This document shows positions 24,330-33,757 of a stretch of 64,000 bases of DNA, one piece after another (within the stretch, counting starts at the first letter, position 1; each line of letters starts with the position of its first letter). The notes under the pieces were generated by a model that saw only the letters and a list, made by a program, of their open reading frames with translations, ran no database searches and was not told the DNA's origin. Source of the stretch: an uncultured Lachnospiraceae bacterium (lineage in GTDB: Bacteria > Bacillota > Clostridia > Lachnospirales > Lachnospiraceae); contig CAJTJZ010000001.1 of the NCBI GenBank assembly GCA_910576895.1, positions 85,050-149,049 of the forward strand, read 5' to 3'. The position numbers and the translations under genes were made by a program.

Positions 24330-26858
24330 TTATTTTAAGAACTTTTCTAGGACACGCATACACTCTCCAACATCTAATGGTTTTGGAATATGTGCATCCA
24401 TACCGCTTGCTAAACAACGCTTTGCATCATCAGAAAAGGCATCGGCTGTCATAGCAATAATTGGTAAATCCTTATCAGGTCGATCTAAGGAACGAATTGT
24501 TTTTGTAGCATCATATCCATTCATTACAGGCATACGAATATCCATAAGAATTGCATCATAATATCCAATCTCCGACTTTTCAAATAATTCTACACAAACC
24601 TTACCATTAATCGCCCATGTCAGCTCCAATCCAACTGCAGAAAAGATCTCATTTGCAATCTCCCAATTAATATCCATATCTTCTGCTAAAAGAATTTTCT
24701 TTCCAGTAAAGTCAATTTCATCTTCTTCTTGTTCCTCTTCTTTATTAAATCCATCTACATATTGCCTTAAATGCTCATATAAAGTTGATTTAAATAAAGG
24801 TTTGAAAATAAATCCTTCTACCGCAAGTTCTTTTGCATCTTCCTCAATATCGCTCCAATCATAAGCAGAAACTAAAAATACAGGAAGTTTTTTTCCAACA
24901 CATTCACGAATTGCGTGAATTGTCTGCACTCCATCCATTTCTGGCATTCTCCAGTCTACAAGAACAAACTGGTATGGTTCATTTTTACTATCCCGTTCCT
25001 TTACAAGCTCTACTGCCTCCTTGCCGGTCTGTGTCCATTCTGCCTGAACACCAAGCTCTTTTAAATTCTCTGTAGCACTCAGACAAAGTTCTTCATTATC
25101 ATCTACAACTAAGATTTTCCATTCCGATGGTAATCTCATTTCATCTACAGTAATATCTGCTTTCTTCAAATCAAGAATTACATGAAATGTAGTTCCTTTT
25201 CCTTGTTGACTATGCAGTTCTACACTACCACCCATTAGATCAATAATCTTTTTAGAAATCGAAGTACCAAGTCCACTTCCAACGGTATGACGTACTTGAT
25301 CATTTTCTTCTCTAGAAAAGGTATCCCAAATCTTTTTTTGAAATTCTTCTGACATGCCCATTCCCGTATCTTGTACTTCAAAATGGGTTCGTACATACTC
25401 TTCTCCTTTTGGAGATTCTTCTTGATACATCCGAACATCAATTCTACCTTCTGGTGGTGTAAACTTTACTGCATTTGACAGAAAATTAAGCAATACTTGA
25501 TTTAACCGCACATTATCACAATATACATTTTCAGAAGAAATTTTTTGGATAAAAATATCAAAGTATTGTGTTTTTTCCTTTACCTGTGGTTGTATAATAT
25601 TCACAATATCATCTAAAATATCACGTAAAGACATTGGAATAACATTTAATGTCATCTTTCCACTTTCAATCTTTGACATATCAAGTACATCATTGATTAA
25701 TCCAAGAAGATGATGGCTTGACATTCGTACTTTTCCCAAACAATCCTTGACTTTAACAGAATCTTCTAAATTCTTTATTGCAATTTCTGTCATTCCTATA
25801 ATTGCATTCATTGGAGTACGAATATCATGGCTCATACTAGAAAGGAACTCACTCTTTGCCATATCTGCACGAACCGCTTCTTCCTTTGCAGCTTCTAACA
25901 TCTTCATATGCTGTTGTGACAGTCGATAATATAGAATAAAAATAACAGACATCGCTGTTAAAATAGATGCTGCTGAAAGAATCATAATCCACATACGTGC
26001 CTCATCTAGCTTTGAAATAGACTTTATTAAAAAATCATCGGACATATAGGAAATAAGATACCAAGAAGCATTCTCATTTAATGGCACACCACGAACATTA
26101 ACAGATTCTCCATCTAACAAAAGATTTGCTCTATAATCTTGATTGGAATGCATTGCATTTTTTAGTTCTATATCATTATTTCCAATACTATCCTTATCAT
26201 CCTTACTATATTCAAAATAATTGACCGTACCTTTTACAGAATCTCGAATAATAAACTTTCCGTCCATATCAATAATATAAGAATGTATGGATGCATTTCC
26301 TTCATATCCAAAAAGATTTGCAACAAGATAATCCATTGTTTTTCCAATAACTAATGCAATACTCTTTCTTCCATCTGACATTGGCAAACTTACTTTTTTT
26401 CCTACAATCAGAATTTTTACTCCTTCTTTATTATCTGCATAAGTTACAATACTTCCATTTTTATCTAAAGTTTCTCTTAAATCGTAATCATCAATATAGG
26501 TTAAATCCTCTCCATAAATTTTCACAAATTCGTTTTCTTCTGTATAAAATCCCATATAAGTATAATCTCTAATTTTGGCATTTTCTTGCAGCATTTCCAT
26601 CATTTGAGCATTATATTCTTTATTTTCCGAAACACTTTTTATAATCGCATCAACTTGTTCTAAACGTACTCCAATAATTCCTTGAAACTTTTGTTGAAGT
26701 TGTTTACTCATCTCATCCATATAGGCATCACTAACTTCCTGAATGGATTGTTTTGTTCTTATTGACATATAAGATGTCAACCAAGTAAACACTAGAATAC
26801 ATACAATGACAATTCCTATAACACTGAATTTGAAAAAATTTAATGTTTTTTTATCCAT
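24330..26858 (-). CDS. Hybrid sensor histidine kinase with two receiver domains
   Basis: 842 residues from the ATG at 26858 (GGAGAAAAAG upstream). A longer frame runs back into the Hpt gene and is rejected. An N-terminal helix (about 6-28), a Cache-like extracytoplasmic domain (YTYMGFYTEENEFVKIYGEDLTYID, GNASIHSYIIDMDGKFII), a second helix near 290-310, HisKA with the phospho-accepting histidine at about 344 (SSMSHDIRTPMNAIIG), HATPase (DTGMGMSEEF, GSGLGTSISKKI), then two receivers (LVDWRMPEMDG and LMDIRMPVMNG, both with the aspartate). It lacks its own Hpt domain; a separate Hpt gene lies immediately upstream. Last gene of the chemosensory operon, with tandem terminators behind it. Confidence 0.93.
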   Translation of the reverse strand: MDKKTLNFFKFSVIGIVIVCILVFTWLTSYMSIRTKQSIQEVSDAYMDEMSKQLQQKFQGIIGVRLEQVDAIIKSVSENKEYNAQMMEMLQENAKIRDYTYMGFYTEENEFVKIYGEDLTYIDDYDLRETLDKNGSIVTYADNKEGVKILIVGKKVSLPMSDGRKSIALVIGKTMDYLVANLFGYEGNASIHSYIIDMDGKFIIRDSVKGTVNYFEYSKDDKDSIGNNDIELKNAMHSNQDYRANLLLDGESVNVRGVPLNENASWYLISYMSDDFLIKSISKLDEARMWIMILSAASILTAMSVIFILYYRLSQQHMKMLEAAKEEAVRADMAKSEFLSSMSHDIRTPMNAIIGMTEIAIKNLEDSVKVKDCLGKVRMSSHHLLGLINDVLDMSKIESGKMTLNVIPMSLRDILDDIVNIIQPQVKEKTQYFDIFIQKISSENVYCDNVRLNQVLLNFLSNAVKFTPPEGRIDVRMYQEESPKGEEYVRTHFEVQDTGMGMSEEFQKKIWDTFSREENDQVRHTVGSGLGTSISKKIIDLMGGSVELHSQQGKGTTFHVILDLKKADITVDEMRLPSEWKILVVDDNEELCLSATENLKELGVQAEWTQTGKEAVELVKERDSKNEPYQFVLVDWRMPEMDGVQTIHAIRECVGKKLPVFLVSAYDWSDIEEDAKELAVEGFIFKPLFKSTLYEHLRQYVDGFNKEEEQEEDEIDFTGKKILLAEDMDINWEIANEIFSAVGLELTWAINGKVCVELFEKSEIGYYDAILMDIRMPVMNGYDATKTIRSLDRPDKDLPIIAMTADAFSDDAKRCLASGMDAHIPKPLDVGECMRVLEKFLK

Positions 26859-26895
26859 ACTTCTTTTTCTCCAGCAATCAATGCCAAGCTTTTTG

Positions 26896-27255
26896 TTATT
26901 TATATTTTTCAATACACTCAACAATTTTATTTTGTACAGGCAATATCTTTTCAAGAAGAGGCTTTGCTTCCTCTGGTTTTCCAGCACGCAATAAATCCAT
27001 AATTTCCGAATATGCTTCATAAATAGGAGTAATGGATAGATTTCCAGCCGTACCTTTAATTGCATGTGCATTTTCTTTTACTTCTTCATAATCTGAACTG
27101 TCAAAATTTGGATCTACATAACGTTCTGTAATTGTTTTTGTAAAAGAACCAAGCAATCGAATATAAAGCTTTTCATTTTTATTTAACCTTTTTAATCCTT
27201 CTTCAACATTCACACCCAAATCATTTAATTCCTCTAATAAAGCCATAAATAACAC
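26896..27255 (-). CDS. Histidine phosphotransfer (Hpt) protein
   Basis: 119 residues, all helical. The phospho-accepting histidine is in ENAHAIKGTAGNLSI. A stand-alone Hpt protein carries phosphate between the receiver of a hybrid kinase and a response regulator. AAAGGAGGTG precedes the ATG. It lies 9 bases after the receptor gene and 37 bases before the hybrid kinase gene, which lacks an Hpt domain, so it is probably that kinase's partner. Confidence 0.88.
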   Translation of the reverse strand: MLFMALLEELNDLGVNVEEGLKRLNKNEKLYIRLLGSFTKTITERYVDPNFDSSDYEEVKENAHAIKGTAGNLSITPIYEAYSEIMDLLRAGKPEEAKPLLEKILPVQNKIVECIEKYK

Positions 27256-27264
27256 CTCCTTTTT

Positions 27265-28614
27265 TTAATATTTACCAAAATTATCCTCAAGGGAAATAAC
27301 TTGTTCATTTCTATCAGAAATAGAAGAAACATTACGGAATGAAGACATAGAAGCCGTTCTTCCTGTTCCTAAATTGTAAATAGAAAGCATATCCCGCATC
27401 TTTGTTGCCTGATTTGATAATTCCTCACTTGCTGCTGCACATTCTTCACTTGTAGCAGAATTTGTTTGGACTACTTGTGACACCTGAGAAATCGCTTGTT
27501 CAATTTGTGCTACTGCTGTTGCTTGATAATTAGAGGAATCTGCAATTCCATTAATAATAATTTCACTTTGCTTTACTACCTCTGTAATTGCTTCTAATGC
27601 TTTTGCTGTATCTCCAACAATCTGTGAACCAGAACTTACCTTCTCAATGGAATTTTCAATAAGCTCCTCTGTTTCACTTGCTGCTGCTGCACTTTTTGCT
27701 GCAAGACTACGGACTTCTTCTGCTACAACAGCAAATCCTTTTCCTGCCTCTCCTGCACGTGCTGCTTCTACGGCTGCATTTAAAGCAAGAATATTTGTTT
27801 GAAAAGAAATATCTCCAATAACTTTAATGATCTTAGAAATACTTTCTGATGCTTTATTAATATCTTGCATAGCAGTTACCATATCCTGCATTTGTTGATT
27901 ACCACGTTTTACATCTTCAATTGCTTTTGCTACTAAACTAGCAGCATCATTTGCCTGCTCTGCATTTTGTTTTGTTTTCCCTGCAATCTCATCAATAGAA
28001 GCTGTGATTTCTTGAATTGCACTTGCTTGTTCTGTAGAACCTTGTGCTAATGCCTGACTTGCACTTGCTACTTGAGAAGAACTAATTGTCACTTGAGAAC
28101 CTACATCACTAATATTGGATAAGACACGAAGATTGTCTTCTACTAATTTTTTTAGAGAATTACCAAGCATATCTTCTGCAGAACTTGGCTTTACTGTCAC
28201 TGTTAAATTACCATTCGATACTTCTTCTGCAATACTTGCCTGATATTTAATATTATCAATTACTTTCCCATATTCATCAACCAAATCACCAAATTCATCA
28301 TTATGGAATTTTACCATCTGAATATTCGTTACATGTCCTAACGCAATTTCCTTTGCTACATCGGAAAGTTGTTTAATTGATTTTTCAATGATTTTGATTA
28401 ACATAACTGCAACAATCAAGGTAATAATAATAGATAAAATTACCGTGGCCATGGCAAAGACATTCGCACCCCGTCCATATGCCTCCTCTCTTTCTGGTGG
28501 CAGACTTACTATTTTATTAATTGATAAAATACCAACAAGTGCATTAATAATCGTTAAAAAAATAGGAATAAAGAAGCCTATCATAAGTTTTGTTTTCATC
28601 TTCATGTTATTCAT
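27265..28614 (-). CDS. Methyl-accepting chemotaxis-like receptor without an external ligand domain
   Basis: 449 residues. Two membrane helices (about 10-30 and 51-74) are separated by only about 20 residues, so there is almost no extracytoplasmic sensor. HAMP follows, then the signalling domain with the conserved tip QTNILALNAAVEAARAGEAGKGFAVVAEEVRSLA. It may sense the membrane, a cytoplasmic signal or another receptor. Encoded 20 bases after cheW and before the Hpt gene, it is the cognate receptor of this operon. Confidence 0.93.
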   Translation of the reverse strand: MNNMKMKTKLMIGFFIPIFLTIINALVGILSINKIVSLPPEREEAYGRGANVFAMATVILSIIITLIVAVMLIKIIEKSIKQLSDVAKEIALGHVTNIQMVKFHNDEFGDLVDEYGKVIDNIKYQASIAEEVSNGNLTVTVKPSSAEDMLGNSLKKLVEDNLRVLSNISDVGSQVTISSSQVASASQALAQGSTEQASAIQEITASIDEIAGKTKQNAEQANDAASLVAKAIEDVKRGNQQMQDMVTAMQDINKASESISKIIKVIGDISFQTNILALNAAVEAARAGEAGKGFAVVAEEVRSLAAKSAAAASETEELIENSIEKVSSGSQIVGDTAKALEAITEVVKQSEIIINGIADSSNYQATAVAQIEQAISQVSQVVQTNSATSEECAAASEELSNQATKMRDMLSIYNLGTGRTASMSSFRNVSSISDRNEQVISLEDNFGKY

Positions 28615-28634
28615 GTGTTGTCTCTCCTCTCATT

Positions 28635-29177
28635 TCATTCTTCTTCATTTTTTACTTCACTTGCCTGTTCTAGTGATGATAAATCATCATTTAACAGCTT
28701 TTCTGGATCTAATAATAATTTAACATCATCCCCCACTTTACCAATACCATAAATATATTTATGACATGACTTATCTACCCGTCCAATAGAAGGCGGCGGC
28801 AAAATATTTTCCTCTTTAATTTCAACAACTTCTGCAATTCTCTCTACAATTAACCCTACAATTGTAGATTTTACATCAATCACAATAATACAAGTTCTAT
28901 CATTATATTCAAATGGTTCTTGTTTAAATCGCAGCCGCACATCAATCACAGGAATTACTTTTCCTCTTAAATTGATAAGACCTTTAATATAATCCTCTGT
29001 TTTTGGTATTTCTGTAATTGCCTGAAATTGAATAATTTCACTAACATACTGAATTTTCAATCCAAAATATTCATTTCCAGATAAAAAAGTCATATATTTA
29101 CCTTTTTGCTCATCATACCCATCAGAAACAGCGTTATTTTCTACTGCCTGATCTTTTTCTTCCTTTTTTTCATCCAT
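28635..29177 (-). CDS. cheW: CheW-type coupling protein
   Basis: 180 residues. CheW-like SH3-type domain (KYMTFLSGNEYFGLKIQYVSEIIQFQAITEIP, YIKGLINLRGKVIPVIDVRLRF, GLIVERIAEVVEI) that links receptor to CheA. N- and C-terminal acidic tails are longer than in classical CheW. Between cheA and the receptor gene. Confidence 0.95.
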   Translation of the reverse strand: MDEKKEEKDQAVENNAVSDGYDEQKGKYMTFLSGNEYFGLKIQYVSEIIQFQAITEIPKTEDYIKGLINLRGKVIPVIDVRLRFKQEPFEYNDRTCIIVIDVKSTIVGLIVERIAEVVEIKEENILPPPSIGRVDKSCHKYIYGIGKVGDDVKLLLDPEKLLNDDLSSLEQASEVKNEEE

Positions 29178-29204
29178 ATGGAAATAAGTCCTTTCTATTA
29201 AAAT

Positions 29205-31331
29205 TTATTCTAATAACCCACCGGGATCTAAAATAAGAGCAATGCTTCCATCTCCAAGTTGTGTACAGCCTGATAGACCTTTTACCTTTTTTATATAGGA
29301 AGGAATTGGTTTTACTACAATTTCCTGCTCATTTACTAATCTGTCAACAAAAAGGCAAATCTTTTTATCCTCTACATCAACAATTAGCATCATACCATTT
29401 TCCACAGAGTTTTCATATTCCTTTAAACCATACCATTTCCCAAGACGAAGTACTGGAAAACACTCTCCACGTATCATCACATATTCTTCCCCATCTGGTT
29501 CATGAATCATCATATCCTCTGTTACATGAACAAACTGTTCAATAACACCTGTTTCCAATACAAAGGAAGAATTTCCTGTTTCCATTACAATGCCATCAAT
29601 AATCGCAAGCGTTAAAGGAATTTTAAGACTCATGGTACTTCCTTCTCCCGGAGAACTATCAATATCTAGTACACCGCCAATCGCTTGAATATTCTGGATA
29701 ACAACATCCATTCCAACACCACGTCCTGAATATTCCGTAATTTGTTCATTCGTAGAAAAGCCCGGCATTGTAATAAATTGATAAACTTCTTTATCTGTAT
29801 AAGCGGAATCTGGCCTATTTTCATCTAAGATGCCCTGTTTTCTTGCTTTTGCAAGTATTTTCTCCCTATCAAGACCAGCTCCATTATCAATGACGCTAAT
29901 CCATACCTTACCCGCCTCTGTTCTAGCAGATAATGTTACCTTTCCTTTTTCCCTTTTACCACTTTTTTTACGTTCTTCATTTGTTTCAATTCCATGATCT
30001 ACTGCATTTCTAACCATATGCATCAAAGGATCGGAAATATGCTCAATAATATTTTTATCTACTTCTGTTTGTTCTCCAACCATAACAAATTCAATGTCTT
30101 TTCCAAGTTTTCTCGATACATCAAAGACAATACGATTCATTTTCTGGAATGTATTTGTAAGCGGAACCATTCGCATGGACATAATCACATTTTGTAAATC
30201 TGTCGAAATTTTTGTCATTTGAGCTGCTGCTTTATTAAAACTATTTAAATTAAGCCCCGGTACTTTTAAATCTGGATTCTGTAATACTACCGATTCAGAA
30301 ATAACTAATTCCCCAATCAAATCCATAAGCTGATCCATCTTACTTACATTCACACTAATAAAAGAAGATTTTTCTGCTTTTGGTTTATCTTTTGCCAAAG
30401 TTTTTCTTTTACCCGGTTCTTTTGATTTGACAACAAAATCGCCCGGCTTTGGTGTTGCCTGTTCTGTTTTGCCTGCTTGTGCCCCTTCTTCATCTTTCTT
30501 CACATTAGATTCTATCACTGGCTTATCTGCACCAAAATCAAACCCTTGTAAAAATTCTTCTGCACTACATTCATAAACATCTACTTTTTCAATATCATAA
30601 CCAACACCAATCAATTCCCGAACTTCAGCTTCGCTGCATTGTGCCTGTAAAAGAAGCTTAAAGCCATCTTTAAAAATAGTTTCTACACTACTTTCATCAG
30701 AAATAAGATCTTCTGGGGAATATAATAAATCCTCTGCAACTTCTTTTAAAGCATACACTGTTTGATAAGCGTGTATATTTACCATTTCCGTTTCTTTGAA
30801 AAAAGTAATATAAATCCGATAAAACCGACTGGCACTGGAAGCTACCGGTGCTATATAAAACTGACTTGGTTCTACGTGTTTATTAGGAGCAGGCTGTTCT
30901 TTCTTTTTCTTTTCTCCATCTTCCCCTTTAATCTTCTCTAAAAACGCATCAAGCCTTGCTATAATTTCACTGGAATCGCCATCCGCTGAATCGCCATTCC
31001 GAATTTTATCCATCTCATTAGAAATAAAATCTTGCACTTCTAAGACGTGTTCCACCAGTTCCAGATGAGGTACATTATCGGGATGGGATTCTCTCAGGTA
31101 ATAAAAGATATCTTCCAGCTTATGCGACACAGCCGTTATATTATCAAACATCATAATACCTGATGAGCCTTTAATGGTATGCATGGTTCGGAAGATTTCA
31201 TTAATACTATCCTCATCAAAGCATTCTGCATCTTTCTGTTCCAGAACCATATCCTGAAGTTGTTCTAAAAGCTGTTCGTTCTCAAACAGATACATATCAA
31301 GCATACCCTCTGTGCTAAATTCTTCAGCCAT
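29205..31331 (-). CDS. cheA: Chemotaxis-type histidine kinase CheA
   Basis: 708 residues from the ATG at 31331 (AAAGGAGAAGG upstream). P1 with phospho-accepting histidine at about 51 (TMHTIKGSSGIM), a linker and a P2-like region (VDVYECSAEEFLQGFDFG), P3 dimerisation, P4 ATPase (MHMVRNAVDHGIET, DNGAGLDREKI, SGRGVGMDVV) and the CheW-like P5. All catalytic boxes look intact. The operon encodes a single receptor, CheW, CheB, CheR and a CheY-like receiver but no CheC, CheD, CheX or flagellar genes. Confidence 0.96.
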   Translation of the reverse strand: MAEEFSTEGMLDMYLFENEQLLEQLQDMVLEQKDAECFDEDSINEIFRTMHTIKGSSGIMMFDNITAVSHKLEDIFYYLRESHPDNVPHLELVEHVLEVQDFISNEMDKIRNGDSADGDSSEIIARLDAFLEKIKGEDGEKKKKEQPAPNKHVEPSQFYIAPVASSASRFYRIYITFFKETEMVNIHAYQTVYALKEVAEDLLYSPEDLISDESSVETIFKDGFKLLLQAQCSEAEVRELIGVGYDIEKVDVYECSAEEFLQGFDFGADKPVIESNVKKDEEGAQAGKTEQATPKPGDFVVKSKEPGKRKTLAKDKPKAEKSSFISVNVSKMDQLMDLIGELVISESVVLQNPDLKVPGLNLNSFNKAAAQMTKISTDLQNVIMSMRMVPLTNTFQKMNRIVFDVSRKLGKDIEFVMVGEQTEVDKNIIEHISDPLMHMVRNAVDHGIETNEERKKSGKREKGKVTLSARTEAGKVWISVIDNGAGLDREKILAKARKQGILDENRPDSAYTDKEVYQFITMPGFSTNEQITEYSGRGVGMDVVIQNIQAIGGVLDIDSSPGEGSTMSLKIPLTLAIIDGIVMETGNSSFVLETGVIEQFVHVTEDMMIHEPDGEEYVMIRGECFPVLRLGKWYGLKEYENSVENGMMLIVDVEDKKICLFVDRLVNEQEIVVKPIPSYIKKVKGLSGCTQLGDGSIALILDPGGLLE

Positions 31332-31398
31332 ATCCTTCTCCTTTCTTGTTTCTTGTTGAGCCATATTCACTTTAACATGAATATGACCCAAAACCTCA

Positions 31399-31791
31399 TT
31401 ATACTAAATTTAACTTCTTTAATGCTTGTTCAAATCTATCTTGATCAATTGGTTTCCCAGAATAAACAGTACATCCAAGTTCAAATGCCATTTTTACATT
31501 TCTTTCTTCATTTAATGCTGTTGTCATAATTACTTTTACTGCCTTATCCTGTGGCACATTCCTTTCTTTTTCCAGATTGCGAATACCAACAAGTGTTTGA
31601 TAGCCATCCATAACTGGCATCATAATATCAAGACAAATTAGATCATATGGTTCTCCATCCTCCAGTGCCATCATAAAAGCATCAACTGCTTCCATGCCAT
31701 CCACTGTTACATCGCATTCTCCATACTTTGACAAGAAATTCACCATAAATTTTCTTGTTACAAAATCATCTTCTGCCAATAGAATTTTCAT
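31399..31791 (-). CDS. CheY-like single-domain response regulator
   Basis: 130 residues, receiver only. Acidic pair EDD at 7-9, phospho-accepting aspartate at 55 (LICLDIMMPVMDG), conserved threonine in VIMTTALNE and lysine in YSGKPID. It has no output domain and probably acts as a diffusible messenger or phosphate sink of CheA. Its target cannot be deduced, because no flagellar motor gene is in the window. Confidence 0.92.
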   Translation of the reverse strand: MKILLAEDDFVTRKFMVNFLSKYGECDVTVDGMEAVDAFMMALEDGEPYDLICLDIMMPVMDGYQTLVGIRNLEKERNVPQDKAVKVIMTTALNEERNVKMAFELGCTVYSGKPIDQDRFEQALKKLNLV

Positions 31792-31807
31792 ATTATCTCT
31801 CTCTCCT

Positions 31808-32839
31808 TTACATTTTATTTAATAATGCATAGGTCCTTCCTACAATATCGGATAATTTCTCCTGATATTGTACCGCACCTAGATCATAAGCAACTTTTGG
31901 CATACCATAAACAACACAAGTAGATTCATCCTGCCCGATTGTTTTAGCACCTGCCTTTCTCATTTCTAAAAGCCCTTTTGCACCATCTCCACCCATTCCA
32001 GTTAAAATAATGCCCAAAGCACTTTTACCGGCTGCTTTTGCAACAGATTCAAATAAGACATCAACAGATGGACAATGACCATTTACTTTTGATCCTTTTT
32101 TGCATTCTACTTGATAAGAACCATTGACTTTTACAAGTCGTAGATGCTGATCACCACCGGGAGCAATTAACATTTGTCCGGGCAATACCCTATCGCCTGT
32201 TTTTGCTTCTTTTACTCGGATTCTGCATTGATTATCAAGTCTTTTTGCATACATTTGTGTAAAACCTGGCGGCATATGCTGTACAACTACAATTCCCGGA
32301 ATATCTGTTCCAAAATCCTTTGCTACAGCAAAAATTGCTTCTGTTCCACCAGTAGATGCACCAATTGCTACAATGAGTTCCTCATTTCCTTTTCGGTAGT
32401 AATGCTGTTGTCCCTGTGCTAATACTGTATTTTTTATATTGCCGATTTTTACTGTAGAAGCAATTTTAACCTTTACTAAAAGTTCTTTTTTTATAAAATT
32501 TTCAAGCTGTGCCTGACTAGATACTACAGGTTTTGCAACAAAATCCACAGCTCCTGCATTTAAGGCATCAAATACTTTATCACTTAATGCACTAATTACA
32601 ACAACTGGAAGCGGATATTGTGGCATTAATTTCCGCAAAAACTCAATCCCATTCATTCTTGGAAGTTCCACATCCAATGTCATTACATCTGGCTTATATG
32701 CAAGAATGGCATCTCTTGCTTCAAAAGGATCTTTTGCTGTTGCTACTACCTCAATTACAGGATCTTTATTTAAATTCTGCACAAGCAGAGTTTGAAATAA
32801 CCTAGAATCATCTACTACTAAAACCCTAATTGGTCGCAT
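31808..32839 (-). CDS. cheB: Chemotaxis response regulator protein-glutamate methylesterase
   Basis: 343 residues. N-terminal receiver (VLVVDDSRLFQTLL, aspartate in VMTLDVELPRMNG) and C-terminal methylesterase with catalytic serine in GASTGGTEAI, histidine in QHMPPGFT and aspartate in TGMGGDGAKG. It removes methyl groups from receptor glutamates when phosphorylated by CheA. GGGGAGG precedes the ATG. Confidence 0.96.
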   Translation of the reverse strand: MRPIRVLVVDDSRLFQTLLVQNLNKDPVIEVVATAKDPFEARDAILAYKPDVMTLDVELPRMNGIEFLRKLMPQYPLPVVVISALSDKVFDALNAGAVDFVAKPVVSSQAQLENFIKKELLVKVKIASTVKIGNIKNTVLAQGQQHYYRKGNEELIVAIGASTGGTEAIFAVAKDFGTDIPGIVVVQHMPPGFTQMYAKRLDNQCRIRVKEAKTGDRVLPGQMLIAPGGDQHLRLVKVNGSYQVECKKGSKVNGHCPSVDVLFESVAKAAGKSALGIILTGMGGDGAKGLLEMRKAGAKTIGQDESTCVVYGMPKVAYDLGAVQYQEKLSDIVGRTYALLNKM

Positions 32840-32908
32840 ATTTTCTCTTTTCCTCCCCGAAAAACAATAAGTAAATAAGTAAGCTCACTATTTCTTTTGA
32901 TATCCTTA

Positions 32909-33715
32909 TTATTTTCTAAATATTGACGGCTGGATAATTTGAAACGGTGTACTCCCTCTATCTAAGGTTTCTGTTGTTCCAATGAAAAAATAGCCTCCAG
33001 GTTCTAAAGTATTATATACCTTTTGCACTAGTTCCTGTTTTGTTTTCTCATCAAAGTATATCATAACATTACGTAAAAATATAGCATGCATTTTCCTTCG
33101 GAAAGGAAATGGATTCATTAAATTGAACTGACGAAAAAGCACTTCTCTCTTTAATTCTTCCTTTACAAGATACTCATTGCTTTCTGGTAAAAACTTAAAA
33201 AAATGCCGTTTCCACTGTTCAGGAACATTTTTAATCTGATCTGCCCTGTAAACACCTGTCAGTGCCTGCTGTAATACCTTTGTTGAAATATCAGTTGCAA
33301 GGACTTTTGTATCCCATTGACTGTATTCTACACCAAAAAAATCCGCAATTACCATAGCAATCATATAAGGTTCCTCGCCTGTAGAAGCTGCACCAGACCA
33401 GATCCGCAAATCTTTTCTAACACTTTCTTTTTTCTTCGCCCAAGGCAGGACAACGCTTTTTAAAAAATTAAAATGCTCAAATTCTCTCATAAAATATGTA
33501 TGATTTGTTGTTAAGAAATTTACAAGCATTTTTTCTTGCGTACCTGTCTTATCATGCTCCACGTCATTCATAAATTCATGTAAGTTTTTCCAGTTTCCCT
33601 TTTTAATATAATTTTCTAATCTTCCATTTACAATCACTTTTTTCTGACTTAAATCAATACCATAACGCTGCTTCATAAAAGTGGAAACTCTCAAAAATTC
33701 CTCATCTGTTATCAC
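32909..33715 (-). CDS. cheR: Chemotaxis protein methyltransferase
   Basis: 268 residues, from a GTG start. N-terminal helical subdomain, then the SAM-binding domain with IWSGAASTGEEPYMIAM, TDISTKVLQQA, and IFLRNVMIYFD. Ends with the usual GYFFIGTTETL. It methylates receptor glutamates, opposing CheB. Between cheB and the degenerate HD-GYP regulator. Confidence 0.95.
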   Translation of the reverse strand: MITDEEFLRVSTFMKQRYGIDLSQKKVIVNGRLENYIKKGNWKNLHEFMNDVEHDKTGTQEKMLVNFLTTNHTYFMREFEHFNFLKSVVLPWAKKKESVRKDLRIWSGAASTGEEPYMIAMVIADFFGVEYSQWDTKVLATDISTKVLQQALTGVYRADQIKNVPEQWKRHFFKFLPESNEYLVKEELKREVLFRQFNLMNPFPFRRKMHAIFLRNVMIYFDEKTKQELVQKVYNTLEPGGYFFIGTTETLDRGSTPFQIIQPSIFRK

Positions 33716-33757
33716 AATTCCATCCCCATCCTTTTGTCAAAAATAGCAAACTCCTTT

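Noticed and set aside
26859..27071. 71-codon N-terminal extension of the hybrid kinase
   Set aside because: It reads through the Hpt gene in another frame; the ATG at 26858 has its own binding site and begins a normal membrane-anchored kinase.
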